The notes: generated by a model from the letters alone, not told the origin. A DNA stretch of 64,000 nucleotides from an uncultured Myxococcales bacterium (GCA_903840165.1 CAIMEY010000047.1:62001-126000), one strand, 5' to 3'; positions 48,019-58,500 are shown, counted from the stretch's first letter. Translations and numbers: made by a program.

Positions 48019-49209
48019 ATGATTCGACCCCTTGCGCCCCGCGCCATTGGCGTTATTTTGTCTTTGATTGCGCTTGGTTCTGCGTGCAGTTCCCAGCCCT
48101 CCACCCAAGCTACTCCCAGCGGCACTACCGTTACGGCCAAAGCGGGCAACGCGTGCAGCACGCTCACCGATCGCGAAGCCTGCGCCGGCAGCGATCGTCT
48201 GGTCTGCAAAGCCTTAATGACCGGTATGTCCGCGACATGGCAACTGATTTCCACATGCCCTCTAGGCCAGACGTGCTGGTCGACCAATGCCGCGCCCGTT
48301 AGCGGTTGGGCGACCGAGTGCGCCGACGCGCCTGTTGTTGTCAGCGCCGATGCTACATCTAGCAGTGATACCAATAGCTTGTGTGGCAACAAGACCTGCG
48401 ACCCGGGCGAGACAGCCACCTGCCCCGACGATTGCCCCGTCGGCGATGGCTGCGGCGATTTGGACTGCGGGTCAGATGAAAGCCTGGCTCTCTGTCCGGT
48501 GGACTGCGGCGACGGCTTTTTGGGCAAGAAGGCGTGCGCACTGGCCAATTGTTCGTCTGCGTGGGTCACCTGCGTCGGCGACCCCACCTGCACCAAGCTT
48601 TACAACTGCCGTTTGCTGTGCGGAGCCTTGGCAAGTTGCGTAACGACCTGTAATCAAAAGGCATCTTCAGCCACCACGGCTGCAGCAACCGCGTTGGACG
48701 CCTGCTTTAGTGGCCCTTGCCACGGTAACAAGCCGATATTCTGCGGCGATGGCCAGTGCAGCGCGCCAACGGAGACCGTGGAAACCTGCCCTGCCGACTG
48801 CAAAGTCACGTGCGGCGATGGCATTTGCAGTCCGGCGGAAGTTTGCGCGGTGGATTGCGGCCCGCCGGCCGGTGCCTGCGCAAGTGCCGACGATCAGGCC
48901 GTTGTCCAGGCAATCGTCAATGATCCCGGGGTTGCCCAGACCTTCGCCCTAGCGGTCAGTGACTGCGTCTTTACCAAAGGTTGCCAAGGCAAGCCCTCGC
49001 CCGGCCAGCAAAAAGCCTGTATGTCCGCGTGCATTGCCGGTGAGCTGGGCTTCTCTAGTGACTGTTCATCCTGCTACGGCGTGTACGGCAGCTGCGTGGC
49101 CAGCAACTGCGCCACCCAGTGCAAGCCCACTGCTCAGGACACGTGCACCAGTTGCATGTCCAGCAATTGTCAAAGCGGATTGAATAGTTGCACGTCCAGC
49201 AAGCCCTAG
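48019..49209 (+). CDS. Cys-rich lipoprotein with C-G-D-G-x-C repeats
   Basis: This encodes 396 residues. The signal ends in LIALGSAC (lipid Cys23). Several modules of the pattern C-G-x-x-x-C-x(2-4)-E-x(3-6)-C-x-x-D-C are seen (CGNKTCDPGETATCPDDC, CGDGQCSAPTETVETCPADC), the same kind as in 8664-9527. Between them, short helical Cys segments read CTKLYNCRLLCGALASC and later CMSACIAGELGF and CATQCKP. The start is 22 bases past the giant gene stop with only a weak ribosome site, so it is likely co-translated with the giant gene. Function unknown; a surface partner of the giant protein is a reasonable inference. Confidence 0.75.
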   Translation: MIRPLAPRAIGVILSLIALGSACSSQPSTQATPSGTTVTAKAGNACSTLTDREACAGSDRLVCKALMTGMSATWQLISTCPLGQTCWSTNAAPVSGWATECADAPVVVSADATSSSDTNSLCGNKTCDPGETATCPDDCPVGDGCGDLDCGSDESLALCPVDCGDGFLGKKACALANCSSAWVTCVGDPTCTKLYNCRLLCGALASCVTTCNQKASSATTAAATALDACFSGPCHGNKPIFCGDGQCSAPTETVETCPADCKVTCGDGICSPAEVCAVDCGPPAGACASADDQAVVQAIVNDPGVAQTFALAVSDCVFTKGCQGKPSPGQQKACMSACIAGELGFSSDCSSCYGVYGSCVASNCATQCKPTAQDTCTSCMSSNCQSGLNSCTSSKP

Positions 49210-49266
49210 TACCTCAGACCCGAAGTTCCTTGCGGGTAAGAGCTACCGTGCTGATGCCACAGGGCC

Positions 49267-49330
49267 GATTTCGCAGTACCGATTTCGCAGTACGGATTTC
49301 GCAGTACGGATTTCGCAGTGCCGATTTCAC
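49267..49330. repeat. 14-bp tandem repeat (four units plus a partial) between convergent genes
   Basis: Units are GATTTCGCAGTACC, GATTTCGCAGTACG (twice) and GATTTCGCAGTGCC, ending in a partial GATTTCAC. It fills the gap between the end of the Cys-rich lipoprotein and the end of the TolB-like lipoprotein. Its period equals that of the nuoL leader repeat, but the sequences are different. Confidence 0.8.
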
Positions 49331-49338
49331 CCTGCCCC

Positions 49339-50340
49339 TCACTGCACCTTGGCGCGCCAAATATCTACTGAACCACCCGCATTGCTGACGAAATACAGCC
49401 AGCCGTCGCGACCAAAGGCCGGGTGATGCTCGTCCGAGGGGCCCTGCGTCACCGCCTGCACAACCTGTGAGGCTAGGTCGAGCTGGTATAGGTGGAAGTG
49501 GCCGTCACGATTGCTGCGAAAAACCAAGCTCTTACCGTCAGGTGAGAACTCTGGCGCATTGTTGGACCCCGGCCCGCGTACCAGGGTCTCAGCCTCGCCA
49601 CCCTTGACCGCAATTCGCTGAATTTGGTAGATATTCTTGTCGTCGTCGTCACTGCTTTGGGCCACCAGACGGCGGTCAAAGACCAGCCATTGGCCATCAG
49701 GGGACCACCGCGGCGTTGAACCCTGCGCTAACAGCTTGAGATCCTCGCCTTTGGGCGTGCAGGTCGCCACCCAGGACACCCGAGTCCCCAGGTCGAGGAC
49801 CGTCACCGCCAGTTTCTGCCCGTCCGGTGCCAGGGCAGGCTGGGCAAAAACCTTGCCATCCGCGGTCTTGAGGACGGTCGCCTGCGCGTTGGGCACGGAC
49901 AGTCGGCCACGCAGCACGTGCAGCCCGCTGGTATTGATCTGGGTATACCAAAAATCATCATTATTGCTGCTGACTTCCGGATCCATGCTCGGCTGGGCGG
50001 CCAAGACCCGCGGATCGCGCCCAAAGACGTCCATGTGCACAATCTGCCGTTGAAACAGGTGCATATCTTGGCCCAGGTAGCGAAATCCGGGCTTGCGATT
50101 CCAAGGCGCCGGCACTTCCTGCCGAGAATCAGCCCGAGTCACCAGCAGATGTGCGCCATCGGCTTGAACGGCAAAAGATTCTTCGAGAAACGCGTCATGC
50201 GTCACCCGCTCCACAGGCGCCTCGACCCGAAACTGCGGTCGAGGCGTGGCCGATTCATTCGTAGCGACCTGAGGGCCCGCGCAAGCCGCGAGAACTAGGG
50301 AGATACTCATGCTGAGCGGAAATGGGGCACCCCGGCGCAT
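49339..50340 (-). CDS. TolB-like beta-propeller lipoprotein
   Basis: This encodes 333 residues from the ATG at 50340 (GAGG five bases upstream). The lipobox is VLAAC (Cys20). The rest is a WD40/PD40-like propeller; blade signatures are TPRWSPDGQWLVFDRRLV, APEFSPDGKSLVFRSNRDG and HHPAFGRDGWLYFVSN. The last blade closes with GGSVDIWRAKV. Such domains bind proteins or glycans at the cell surface or in the periplasm; this one is not part of a Tol-Pal cluster here. It lies 79 bases after the Vgb-like lipoprotein gene, on the same strand. Confidence 0.85.
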   Translation of the reverse strand: MRRGAPFPLSMSISLVLAACAGPQVATNESATPRPQFRVEAPVERVTHDAFLEESFAVQADGAHLLVTRADSRQEVPAPWNRKPGFRYLGQDMHLFQRQIVHMDVFGRDPRVLAAQPSMDPEVSSNNDDFWYTQINTSGLHVLRGRLSVPNAQATVLKTADGKVFAQPALAPDGQKLAVTVLDLGTRVSWVATCTPKGEDLKLLAQGSTPRWSPDGQWLVFDRRLVAQSSDDDDKNIYQIQRIAVKGGEAETLVRGPGSNNAPEFSPDGKSLVFRSNRDGHFHLYQLDLASQVVQAVTQGPSDEHHPAFGRDGWLYFVSNAGGSVDIWRAKVQ

Positions 50341-50420
50341 CGCAACCTCGCTTGATAGCACCTACCAAGCATCGTCACAGCGCGGCTAATTGGCAACACC
50401 TGCCAGGCGAGCCTCTGAGA

Positions 50421-52748
50421 TTATTGCAGTTTGGCCTTGGCGCTGAGCGAACTCACGGCCGGCGTTACCTTCTTGTCGTCGGTAATCAGATTGATTTCCA
50501 CCTTGAGCATCGCGCCAGTTATGGGGGCCTGGGGCAAGGTCGTCAAATCAAACGGCAACTGCGCGGCATCGGTGAAATCGGGAATATCCAGCCACGCGGC
50601 ATTGTCCAGTTCATTGAGGGTGTTCGCTGCCTTGACCCGCACGTGAACCTTAGTCTGCGGCGGCAAGATGACCTTCATGTCCAAGGTGGTCCATTCGGCC
50701 TTGGACGTCGTTTGCGACACCGGATTGCCGCCACCGCCGGCAAAGAAGGTCGTGGTGTACAATCCCTTGGGAGCTGTGAAATAGTTCAATGTATACCCAG
50801 TCATATCGGAGTACGTGTACGGGCTATTGCCAATCTGCCTGACCACCGGCGCGTTGTTCATGTTGTTGGGATCGACCTTGCCGACGCTGTTGCCGGTCAG
50901 GTTGACTCCCCAGACAAAGCCGTCAAAGTCCACCGCGACGCCGTGCGGGCTGCCGCCGGTCTTCATGTAGCCCTTCCATGCGCCGCCTTGGCCTTGCCAG
51001 CAGGCTTCGCCGTCCAAGCGGCTCACAGCGCCGCCGCCGCCGCCATCGTGCGCGGGGTAGACGTAGCCGTCATTGGCGGTCGCGATGCCGGCCGAGCAGG
51101 GTACGCCCGGGCAAGCGATCCACGCGCCCGTCTTGGGGTCGTAGCTGGAAGCGCCTGAACTGCCTGAACAACCGCCCATCCAAATGCGGCCTTTGCCATC
51201 GACGTTGATGCCGTAAGCGCCGTAGCTAAAGGCACCCGGGCCGTATTTGTTGAGCACTTTGTTGACCGGGTCCCAGCTGACCAGCTTGCCGCAGCCGGTG
51301 CCCTGGGCCCAGACGACGCCCTTCTGATCGACGACAAGGCCATACGGATTGCAGCCTTGGAGATCGACGTCGTCCAGGACAGCGCCGTCGGCGGCGGCGA
51401 GGTGGACAATGTGCGCCATGTCGAAGTAGGCGATCCAGACGTTGTTGAACTTGTCGACGGCGGCCCCGCGTGAGCCCGGGTAGCTCAGGTTCCCCTTAGG
51501 CGCGACGATGAATTTCACGCATTCATCGGCACCTGGCTGACCGGCGCCGACCATTTCATTGGCGTCGATGCCGCCATCGCCGTTGGCGTCCTGCGATGTT
51601 TCGATGACGCCGTTGCCGTTCTTGTCGATGCAGTTCTTCTTATCCGAAATGATCTTAGCAACATGGCCATCGCCCCGGCATGCAACCCAGACATTGCCGT
51701 CGAGGTCGACCGAAGTGCGCGAAGGATTGTTGCACACCTTGTAACGCCCGACTTCCTTGACGGTTTTGCAGTCCACTTTCGAAACCGTGTCTTCCCCCGA
51801 GTTGGCGGCCCAGAGGAACTTGAGGCTGAGGCTGATCTGCGACGAGTCGATCTTGATGTTTCCCTGGTCATCGAGGCCAACGCCGCTGGAATTCTCGGAA
51901 TTGAGCGTGAACGAATTGTCGGTACCGGCGCCGACGCCCTTTTGCACGCAGCTGAGGTCACAGCCGCCACAGCTGGACTTGACGCCCTCGTCGGTGCTGC
52001 CGTCGCAGTTGTTGTCGAGGCCGTCGCAGATTTCCGGGCCTGGATCGACTTCGCCGATGCATTCACCCCAGAAGCCGTTCTTGCAAGCCTGCACGCCGGC
52101 TTTGCAAATGCCCTTGCCGACCAGTGCTGAGTCGGCGGAATAGCAGGGGACCGACTTGCCCTTGCAGCCGCAGCCGGGGACGTTGCCCTGGGAGCAATCG
52201 GGGCAAGAAGTGTTGAAATTCGGGTTGTAATCGTCGCAATCGGGGCCGGCGTCGCAGCCGTCGCCAAAGCCGTCGCCGTCTTCGTCCGTGCATGAGCCGC
52301 CCGTGCTGTTGCCGTCGGGCTTGGTGCCGGTGCCATCGCCGCTGCCGCTGCCGTTTGTGTCGCCGCTGCCGCTGCCATTTGTTTCGCCACTGCCGGTCAC
52401 CGAGTCGGTGTTGATGGTGCCGCTGCCGTCGCTGCTGTTCCCCTTGCTTGCATCGGACTGTGAAACCTGCCCATCGGCAACGGAAATCGCATCGTCGCTG
52501 CCGGCGGTCTGAGCATCGCTGGTGTCAGGGACCTTGACCCCTGTGCCAAGGTCGCCAGACGGCGGTAGGTTAAACAATCCGCTGGTTTGGCTGGACTGTG
52601 GCGCGGTGCTATTGCTGCAGCCGGCGCTGAGCACCACGGCCAAACCGAGGGCCCTTTGGGTCCAACGGCGGGTCATCGCCGAACTCGAGCAGGCCTTGGC
52701 GCATTGTTGTGTGGTCATAAGCTCTTGGCTGTGATTGAAGTCGCCCAT
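50421..52748 (-). CDS. Lipoprotein with MopE-type Cys motif and NHL/Vgb-like beta-propeller
   Basis: This encodes up to 775 residues. The lipobox LSAGC sits in the segment starting MTRRWTQRALGLAVVLSAGC, so the true start may be the ATG at 52676; 52748 has a GGGGGG-type site and is kept as the outer limit. An acidic and Gly/Ser/Asp/Asn low-complexity tether follows (about nt 52290-52500). Next are a DEDGDGFGDGCD calcium-loop-like segment and the MopE-type motif EICDGLDNNCDGSTDEG. A beta-propeller follows (RTSVDLDGNVWVACRGDGHV, GRIWMGGCSGS), similar to virginiamycin B lyase / NHL folds. It is presumably on the outer surface. The same MopE-type motif occurs in the lipoprotein at 55539-58745. Confidence 0.82.
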   Translation of the reverse strand: MGDFNHSQELMTTQQCAKACSSSAMTRRWTQRALGLAVVLSAGCSNSTAPQSSQTSGLFNLPPSGDLGTGVKVPDTSDAQTAGSDDAISVADGQVSQSDASKGNSSDGSGTINTDSVTGSGETNGSGSGDTNGSGSGDGTGTKPDGNSTGGSCTDEDGDGFGDGCDAGPDCDDYNPNFNTSCPDCSQGNVPGCGCKGKSVPCYSADSALVGKGICKAGVQACKNGFWGECIGEVDPGPEICDGLDNNCDGSTDEGVKSSCGGCDLSCVQKGVGAGTDNSFTLNSENSSGVGLDDQGNIKIDSSQISLSLKFLWAANSGEDTVSKVDCKTVKEVGRYKVCNNPSRTSVDLDGNVWVACRGDGHVAKIISDKKNCIDKNGNGVIETSQDANGDGGIDANEMVGAGQPGADECVKFIVAPKGNLSYPGSRGAAVDKFNNVWIAYFDMAHIVHLAAADGAVLDDVDLQGCNPYGLVVDQKGVVWAQGTGCGKLVSWDPVNKVLNKYGPGAFSYGAYGINVDGKGRIWMGGCSGSSGASSYDPKTGAWIACPGVPCSAGIATANDGYVYPAHDGGGGGAVSRLDGEACWQGQGGAWKGYMKTGGSPHGVAVDFDGFVWGVNLTGNSVGKVDPNNMNNAPVVRQIGNSPYTYSDMTGYTLNYFTAPKGLYTTTFFAGGGGNPVSQTTSKAEWTTLDMKVILPPQTKVHVRVKAANTLNELDNAAWLDIPDFTDAAQLPFDLTTLPQAPITGAMLKVEINLITDDKKVTPAVSSLSAKAKLQ

Positions 52749-53117
52749 ATCGTCCCCCCCCTTTTGCTACCTGTAGCTTCCGGCACCGATGCTGGCATCG
52801 GCGCGGCCTCATTTTGGGCACCGGCGTTGCGGCGCCTCATGCCTGATAGTTCCTCTCCTCTTGACAATAACCGCTTAATCTTCTAGCGCAAGCATGGCCA
52901 TTGACCACCCTGCACGCGGCAACGGTTGCGCTTGGTTCCCCGCACGCATTGGCACGATCATGGGGCCTGTCCTGCCGCGTAGAGGTCTTGAACTTTGCGC
53001 TACTTTACAATTCGCTCCTCAGGCGGGCCTAGGCCGCCGGGCCACCTTGCGCGCGGGGCATCGGACCGCTACCGTGCAAGGACGGCCTTGAGGGCGGGCC
53101 GTGGCCGGGGAGGGTTC
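52749..53117. other. Divergent intergenic region (369 bp) between two lipoprotein genes
   Basis: It separates the Vgb-like lipoprotein (minus) from the CotH-family lipoprotein (plus) and should hold both promoters. A TTGACA occurs at 52861 on the plus strand but lacks a well-spaced -10. Otherwise it has a C8 tract next to the minus-strand ribosome site and nothing else I can name. Confidence 0.5.
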
Positions 53118-54611
53118 ATGGACGTTTACGTGGCGCATCGGCCAAGCTTCGGCTTTGTTTTGTCGTGCTTGGCGAGCCTGCTCGCCATGGTCGCGTGTGG
53201 GACAAGCGCGACGTCTGCCAAAGGCCCAGCTGAGACAAACGGATCTCAGGATGTCTTTGATATCAATGCGGTGGGCGATTCTGTTGATGCCTTTGATGGA
53301 GTTGCTGACGTAGCCGATTCCGCAGGCGCCGACCTTGAACCCGATCTCAGCCCAGCTACAGATCTCGCGATGGCTGACACGACCGATGCAATCCCCGGAG
53401 ATCTCAGCGAATCTGTCGACTCAGCCGCAGAAGTTAGCCCGAGCTATGGCATGGCGCTTGCCAAAGAACTCTTTGATAAGAAAGGGATTCATGAAGTCGT
53501 CGTCACCCTTGCACCAAGCGACTGGCAGGACTACCTGGCAGGCGCGGCGCTTCCCGATGGTGAAAAGCTCTACGCCTACTACCCTGCAACTATTGATTTT
53601 GACGGGGTAACCAAGCTGACGGTCGGCGTCAAAGGCTTTGGCAACGGCAGTCAGACGGCCAATCCAGCCAAGCCCAATATCCACATCAAATACGACCAGT
53701 TCCTCGACACAGGCATTGGACCCGAGGGGCAGAAGAGCTTTCGCCTCAAGGCCTCCGGCCAAGACCCGACGTTTCTACGCGAACCCTTGGCCGGCGAACT
53801 CATTCAATCCATTGGTGGTTACGCGCCGCGGTGGAGTTGGGCCCACGTCGTGGTCAACGGCGCCGACTACGGGCTCTACCAACTGCAGGAAACGGTCGAC
53901 AAGCGCCTGTTCAAGAACCGTTTTGCTAACAATGACGGCAACAAATACGAGTCCCACGGCGGCTGCAATGGCCTGAACTGCCCGGTTTCAGGGTGCGCGA
54001 ACCTCGGTACCTTCTATGTCGGCGATCCGGGCGATGGCAGTGAAATCGTGGCCTTGGCCGAAGCCGTAAGCGCCGCCGCTCCTGCCGACCTCCTCACTAT
54101 TCTGCAAGCCCATATCGATGTGCCTGCTTTACTTGCCGATTATGCCTGCGATGCGGTCCTGAGCAACTTGGACGGGCTGGTCTCCTCGGGCCAGAACTTC
54201 ACCCTGTATGCCCAGCAAGGCAGCCATTTGCTTGAGGTAATTGCCACGGGGCAGGATCTGACCTTTGGCAACTTCAAAGACGCCTTCTATCCTCTGGCGA
54301 GTCCCTGGGGAATCCCCAATGGCTGGTGCGGGTTGCAGCATCAAGATCTGCTCTTTAGCCGGGTGTGGACCGGAGCGCAAACGGCTCCTTTGCTACAAGC
54401 CAAACTGCGGGACTTGCAGTGCGGCCCCTTTGTTCAGGAGACAATCCTTTCGCGAATCAAAGAGTTAGCGCAAATCATCCATGACGGCGTCTACAACGAC
54501 CCCAAGGGCATCCACACGCCGCAGCAAATCGACGTTTCCTACGCACAAATGCAGGCTTACGTGGTCAGTCGCCAGAAGACCCTGCTGGACTTGCTCGGGC
54601 CCTGTCCTTAG
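53118..54611 (+). CDS. CotH-kinase-family lipoprotein
   Basis: This encodes 497 residues from the ATG at 53118, with GGAGGG just upstream; the open frame to 52995 has no ribosome site. The lipobox is LAMVAC (Cys27). About 80 residues of acidic tether follow. From about residue 115 the CotH-type fold is seen: the KPNIHIKYDQFLD strand, FRLKASGQDPTFLREPLAGEL, and the signature VVNGADYGLYQLQETVDKRL. The segment GQDLTFGNFKDAFYPLA may carry catalytic-metal residues. CotH proteins are atypical protein kinases of secreted or spore-coat substrates. Membrane-anchored versions with lipoprotein signals and Asp-rich tethers are typical of Myxococcota-type bacteria. Substrate unknown; the neighbouring secreted proteins are plausible, by inference. 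Confidence 0.85.
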   Translation: MDVYVAHRPSFGFVLSCLASLLAMVACGTSATSAKGPAETNGSQDVFDINAVGDSVDAFDGVADVADSAGADLEPDLSPATDLAMADTTDAIPGDLSESVDSAAEVSPSYGMALAKELFDKKGIHEVVVTLAPSDWQDYLAGAALPDGEKLYAYYPATIDFDGVTKLTVGVKGFGNGSQTANPAKPNIHIKYDQFLDTGIGPEGQKSFRLKASGQDPTFLREPLAGELIQSIGGYAPRWSWAHVVVNGADYGLYQLQETVDKRLFKNRFANNDGNKYESHGGCNGLNCPVSGCANLGTFYVGDPGDGSEIVALAEAVSAAAPADLLTILQAHIDVPALLADYACDAVLSNLDGLVSSGQNFTLYAQQGSHLLEVIATGQDLTFGNFKDAFYPLASPWGIPNGWCGLQHQDLLFSRVWTGAQTAPLLQAKLRDLQCGPFVQETILSRIKELAQIIHDGVYNDPKGIHTPQQIDVSYAQMQAYVVSRQKTLLDLLGPCP

Positions 54612-54652
54612 CCCATCGCCACCACCGCCTGCGGGCCGGAAAGGTGCCAACT

Positions 54653-55549
54653 ATGCAAAAACGCGCAACTTCCAGTGCCACTTCCCGTCTTGTCGCCATG
54701 AGCCGGGCCTTGGCCCACGCCGGCGTGACGGGCATGGCGCAGTTTGATGACCCCGTTGCGGCCGAATTGCTATCGCCACAGTACCGCTCGATTCTGCGGG
54801 CTATTTCTCTGTTGCCCCTGCCGCTGCGTCGCGTCCTGTCGCGGGCGACCCTTGGCGGATTGGATCTTGTGCCGCTGCGTGCTGCCGCCATTGACGCCGT
54901 GTGGCTGCGGGCTCAGCAGCAAGGTGTCCGGCAAATTGTCATCTTAGGCGCGGGGCTCGATGGGCGAGCATGGCGCCTGCCTCACCTGCAGGACGTGGGT
55001 GTCTGGGAAGTCGACCATCCGGCGACGCAAGCGAGCAAATATGGGCGTGTTGCGCACCGGCGCAGCGAGGCCACTTTACACTTTGTTCCCGTGGACTTTG
55101 CGCACGATGACTTAGGAGTCGCGCTGGCGCAGGCTGCCCATGACGCCAGTGAGCCAACCTTGTGGATTTGGGAAGGAGTTGCGCCGTATTTACCGATGGT
55201 TGCCGTGCAGAGCACCCTTTCGGTCGTTCAGGCTCGCTCGGCGCCAGGTAGCCGTATTGCCCTGAGCTACATTCCCGCAACTGGGCATAATCGCCTGGTA
55301 TTTGCCGCGCTCACAGCCCTGGTGGCGCGCCTAGGCGAACCTTTTGTCGGCCTGATGTCGACGGCGCAGGTTGCAGAGCTTCTTAACCACGCGGGATTAT
55401 TGCTTGTTGCCGATACCGATGCCGGCGATTGGGCGCGTCAAGGCTCGCACCGCCCTCCACAGGTCTGGGTGCGCGAACGCTTGGCTGAAGCCATTGTATC
55501 GGTTGAGTTCTTGGGCGGTCAGGCGCCTGCGCCCAACGTTACCAAGTGA
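54653..55549 (+). CDS. SAM-dependent methyltransferase, leucine carboxyl methyltransferase family
   Basis: This encodes 298 residues from the ATG at 54653 (AAAGG upstream); a GTG three codons earlier is a weaker alternative. The SAM-binding fold shows QIVILGAGLDGRAWRLP, WEVDHPATQASK, and LWIWEGVAPYLP, the hallmark of the LCMT/PpmP group that methylates carboxyl or O-groups. It has no signal peptide and should be cytoplasmic. Its 3' end overlaps the end of the facing gene by 11 bases. Substrate not determinable here. Confidence 0.85.
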   Translation: MQKRATSSATSRLVAMSRALAHAGVTGMAQFDDPVAAELLSPQYRSILRAISLLPLPLRRVLSRATLGGLDLVPLRAAAIDAVWLRAQQQGVRQIVILGAGLDGRAWRLPHLQDVGVWEVDHPATQASKYGRVAHRRSEATLHFVPVDFAHDDLGVALAQAAHDASEPTLWIWEGVAPYLPMVAVQSTLSVVQARSAPGSRIALSYIPATGHNRLVFAALTALVARLGEPFVGLMSTAQVAELLNHAGLLLVADTDAGDWARQGSHRPPQVWVRERLAEAIVSVEFLGGQAPAPNVTK

Positions 55550-58500
55550 GGACGATTTTGCCGTCGCCGCTGTTGGTTCCGGGCGTGTGCTTGCTGCCTG
55601 TGACGGCCGGGTTGATGTAACTGCTTCCACCCGTTGCGGCATTGCCGTTGCCCGACTTGCCGCCGTCATAGCCGCCCCCGCCGCCGGCGTTGAAGTTGCC
55701 GTTCATGCTGCTGCCGCCACCGCCGCCAAAGCCGCCATTGGCGCAGTTGGCTTCATTGGCCGGGTAGCGGGAGCCGCCAGCGCCGCCATTGAGGAAGCTT
55801 CTGCCTCCATAGATCGGCGGTTGGCCATCGACCGTGAAGCCGCCGCCACCGCCGCCGAGATTGCTTTGCGCGCCACCGGTGCCGTTGCCGGCATTGGCCA
55901 AGATCGTGGAAGCGCCTGGATTTGCCCAGTTTTGGTAAGCGCCGCCGCCGCCGCCAGCGACTAGGACCGGCGTATTGCCGTTGGCGACGAAGGACCCGCC
56001 GCCACCGCCTGCTGGATACGGCGCCGTTCCGCCCTGTTGGCCCACGATCAAACTCAGGGTACTGCCAGGAGAATTGTACGTGCCCTGGACCTTGGCCCCG
56101 AGGCCGCCGCCGCCGCCGGAGCTGATGCCACCCTGGGCGCCCCAGACCTCAATGGTGACCGGGCCAGCACAGGCGGGAATGGGCCAAGACTCGATTTTTC
56201 CAGTGTATTGGAAGGTAAGCGTTCCCGTGCACTTGTTGGCCGCACAGACCCCGGCCTGGCACGTGAGGTTGGCACCGCAACTGGCCCCGTCGGCCAAATT
56301 AGCGTGTGCGCACCCGGTATTGACGTTGCACGAATCGGTGGTGCACGGATTGTTGTCGTCGCAGCTCATCGCGCTGCCGGTGCAGACGCCGCCCGAGCAA
56401 GTGTCGCCACTGGTGCAGGCGTTGCTGTCGCTGCAGTCGACCGATTGCGGTGTATAGACGCAGCCTTGGGCGATGTTGCAGCTGTCCAGGGTGCAGACAT
56501 TGTTGTCATTGCAAACGATGGCGCTGCCCGTGCACTTGCCCGCCGCGCAGGAGTCGCCGCTGGTGCACGCGTTCTTGTCATCGCAATTGCCCGCTACTGC
56601 TGGGAAAATACAGCCCAATCCCGGGTCGCAGGCGTCCAAGGTGCAAACGTTGCCATCGGCGCAGTTGACCGGCGCGCCCACGCAGAGGCTGGCCTTGCAC
56701 ACGTCGCCGCTGGTGCAGGCGTTGCTGTCGGTGCACGGCGCTGTGTTGGCCAGGTGACTGCAACCGGCCTTGGCGTCACATGAATCGTCGGTGCAGGGGT
56801 TGCCGTCATCGCAGCTGATGAGCACGCCCGCGCACTGGTCGCCATTGCAGACGTCCACGGCTGTGCACTGGGAGTTGTCTGAGCATGGCGTACCAACGGG
56901 CACTGTCGTATGCGAGCAACCACTTGCGGGGACACAGCTATCCTGCGTGCATGCATTGCCGTCATCGCAATCGATGGCGTTGCCGGTGCATTTGCCGGCC
57001 CCGCAGACGTCGCCGACGGTACAGGCGTTGCCGTCCGAGCACGGCCCGGATTGTGCAGCATAGACGCAGCCTTGGCTGAGATCGCAGCTGTCCATCGTGC
57101 AGGCGTTGTTGTCGTCACAGTTCTTGGCCTTGCCGCTGCAATTGCCTGCGCTGCACGTGTCTAAGTCCGTGCAAATGTTGGCGTCATCGCAGGGCGTGCC
57201 TGGGCCGACGGGCAGATAGCTGCAATTGCCTGAATTCAAGTCGCATTTGCCAATCATGCACGCGTCGCCGGCATTGCACGCCACGGGTTTGCCCGGCGCG
57301 CAGTTGCCCTGGTCGCACGTGTCGGCCAAGGTGCAAGGGTTGAGGTCGTCGCAGGGGCCGTTCATCGGCGTGTGCTGGCAGCCCGTCGCCGGTAGGCAGG
57401 TGTCGGCCGTGCACTCGTTGGTGTCATCGCAATTAGCTGCTTTTCCTTTGCATTTGCCGGATTGACAGCTGTCAGCCACGGTACACAGGGTGCCGTCGTC
57501 GCAGGCGACGCCGTCGGTGACGGGGTCGTGCACGCACTGACCAGACTTGGTGTCACAACTATCGATTGTACAAGCATTTTTGTCGTCGCAGCCGGTCACT
57601 GGGCCGGCCGTGCAGACTTTGCCGACGCAGGCATCGCCGGCCGTGCAGGCATCCCCATCCGCGTCGCAGGACTGCCCGTCTAAAACGGTATTCGTACAAC
57701 CACTTGCTGGCAGGCAGGCATCTTGGGTGCAGGGGTTGGCGTCGTTGCACTGCAGGGCGGTGCCCGATTTACAGACCCCTGCGGTGCAGACATCGCCGCT
57801 GGTGCAGGCGTTGCCGTCGTCACAAGCGCCGCCAAGCGCTGTATGCTTGCAGCCTTCCTTTCCCGCGCAACTATCTGTCGTGCAAGCATTATTGTCGTCG
57901 CAGTCGCCCTCATCGGTCAGGCCGTTGCAATCATCGTCTTGGCCGTTGCAGGTTTCGGTGACCGGGGCTGGCGCATCGCATGCCGTCAAGCCGCCTACGT
58001 TACAACTGCGGTTGCCTGGACAAAATACCGTGGTGTTTTCAGGGCCTGGATAGGCTGTGGCGCAGGTCGTGCTGAGTTTGGCGGCCTTGGCAGCGTCCGA
58101 GCAGGGGCACTGGGCGGCCGCACCGCTGCCACTGCGTACGCATTGATCGCTAGACGAACCTTCGGTGTTCTTGACGTTTTTGCAGGCATAGCCGTCCGGG
58201 CAGCCGCCCTGGCAAGGAATGCCGCAGAAGTGGCCATCGCCGCTCAAGTCGACGCAGGCTGCCCCGGTAATGCCAAGAGATGCGCAGTCTTTGCTATTGG
58301 CGCACGGATCGCATAGGTGCAGTAGGCGCGGCACGCAGAAGTTGGCGATGTCCGAGCCAAAAGTCACCGGTGAGCAGCTAAATCCGTCCGGGCACGCATC
58401 GGCGCAGGGCTGAGCGCAGGCCTTGCCCCCGGGAACGTCAATGCACAATTCCGTTTGGCAATCGCCATTTGCTAGACACGGGCAGCCGCTGCCGCCGGGA

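Noticed and set aside
49267..49330. Possible CRISPR array
   Set aside because: Units are 14 bp and directly adjacent, with no unique spacers and no cas gene nearby.
52861..52866. TTGACA as the -35 of the CotH-family gene
   Set aside because: No -10 at normal spacing, and the position is about 250 bases from the start codon.
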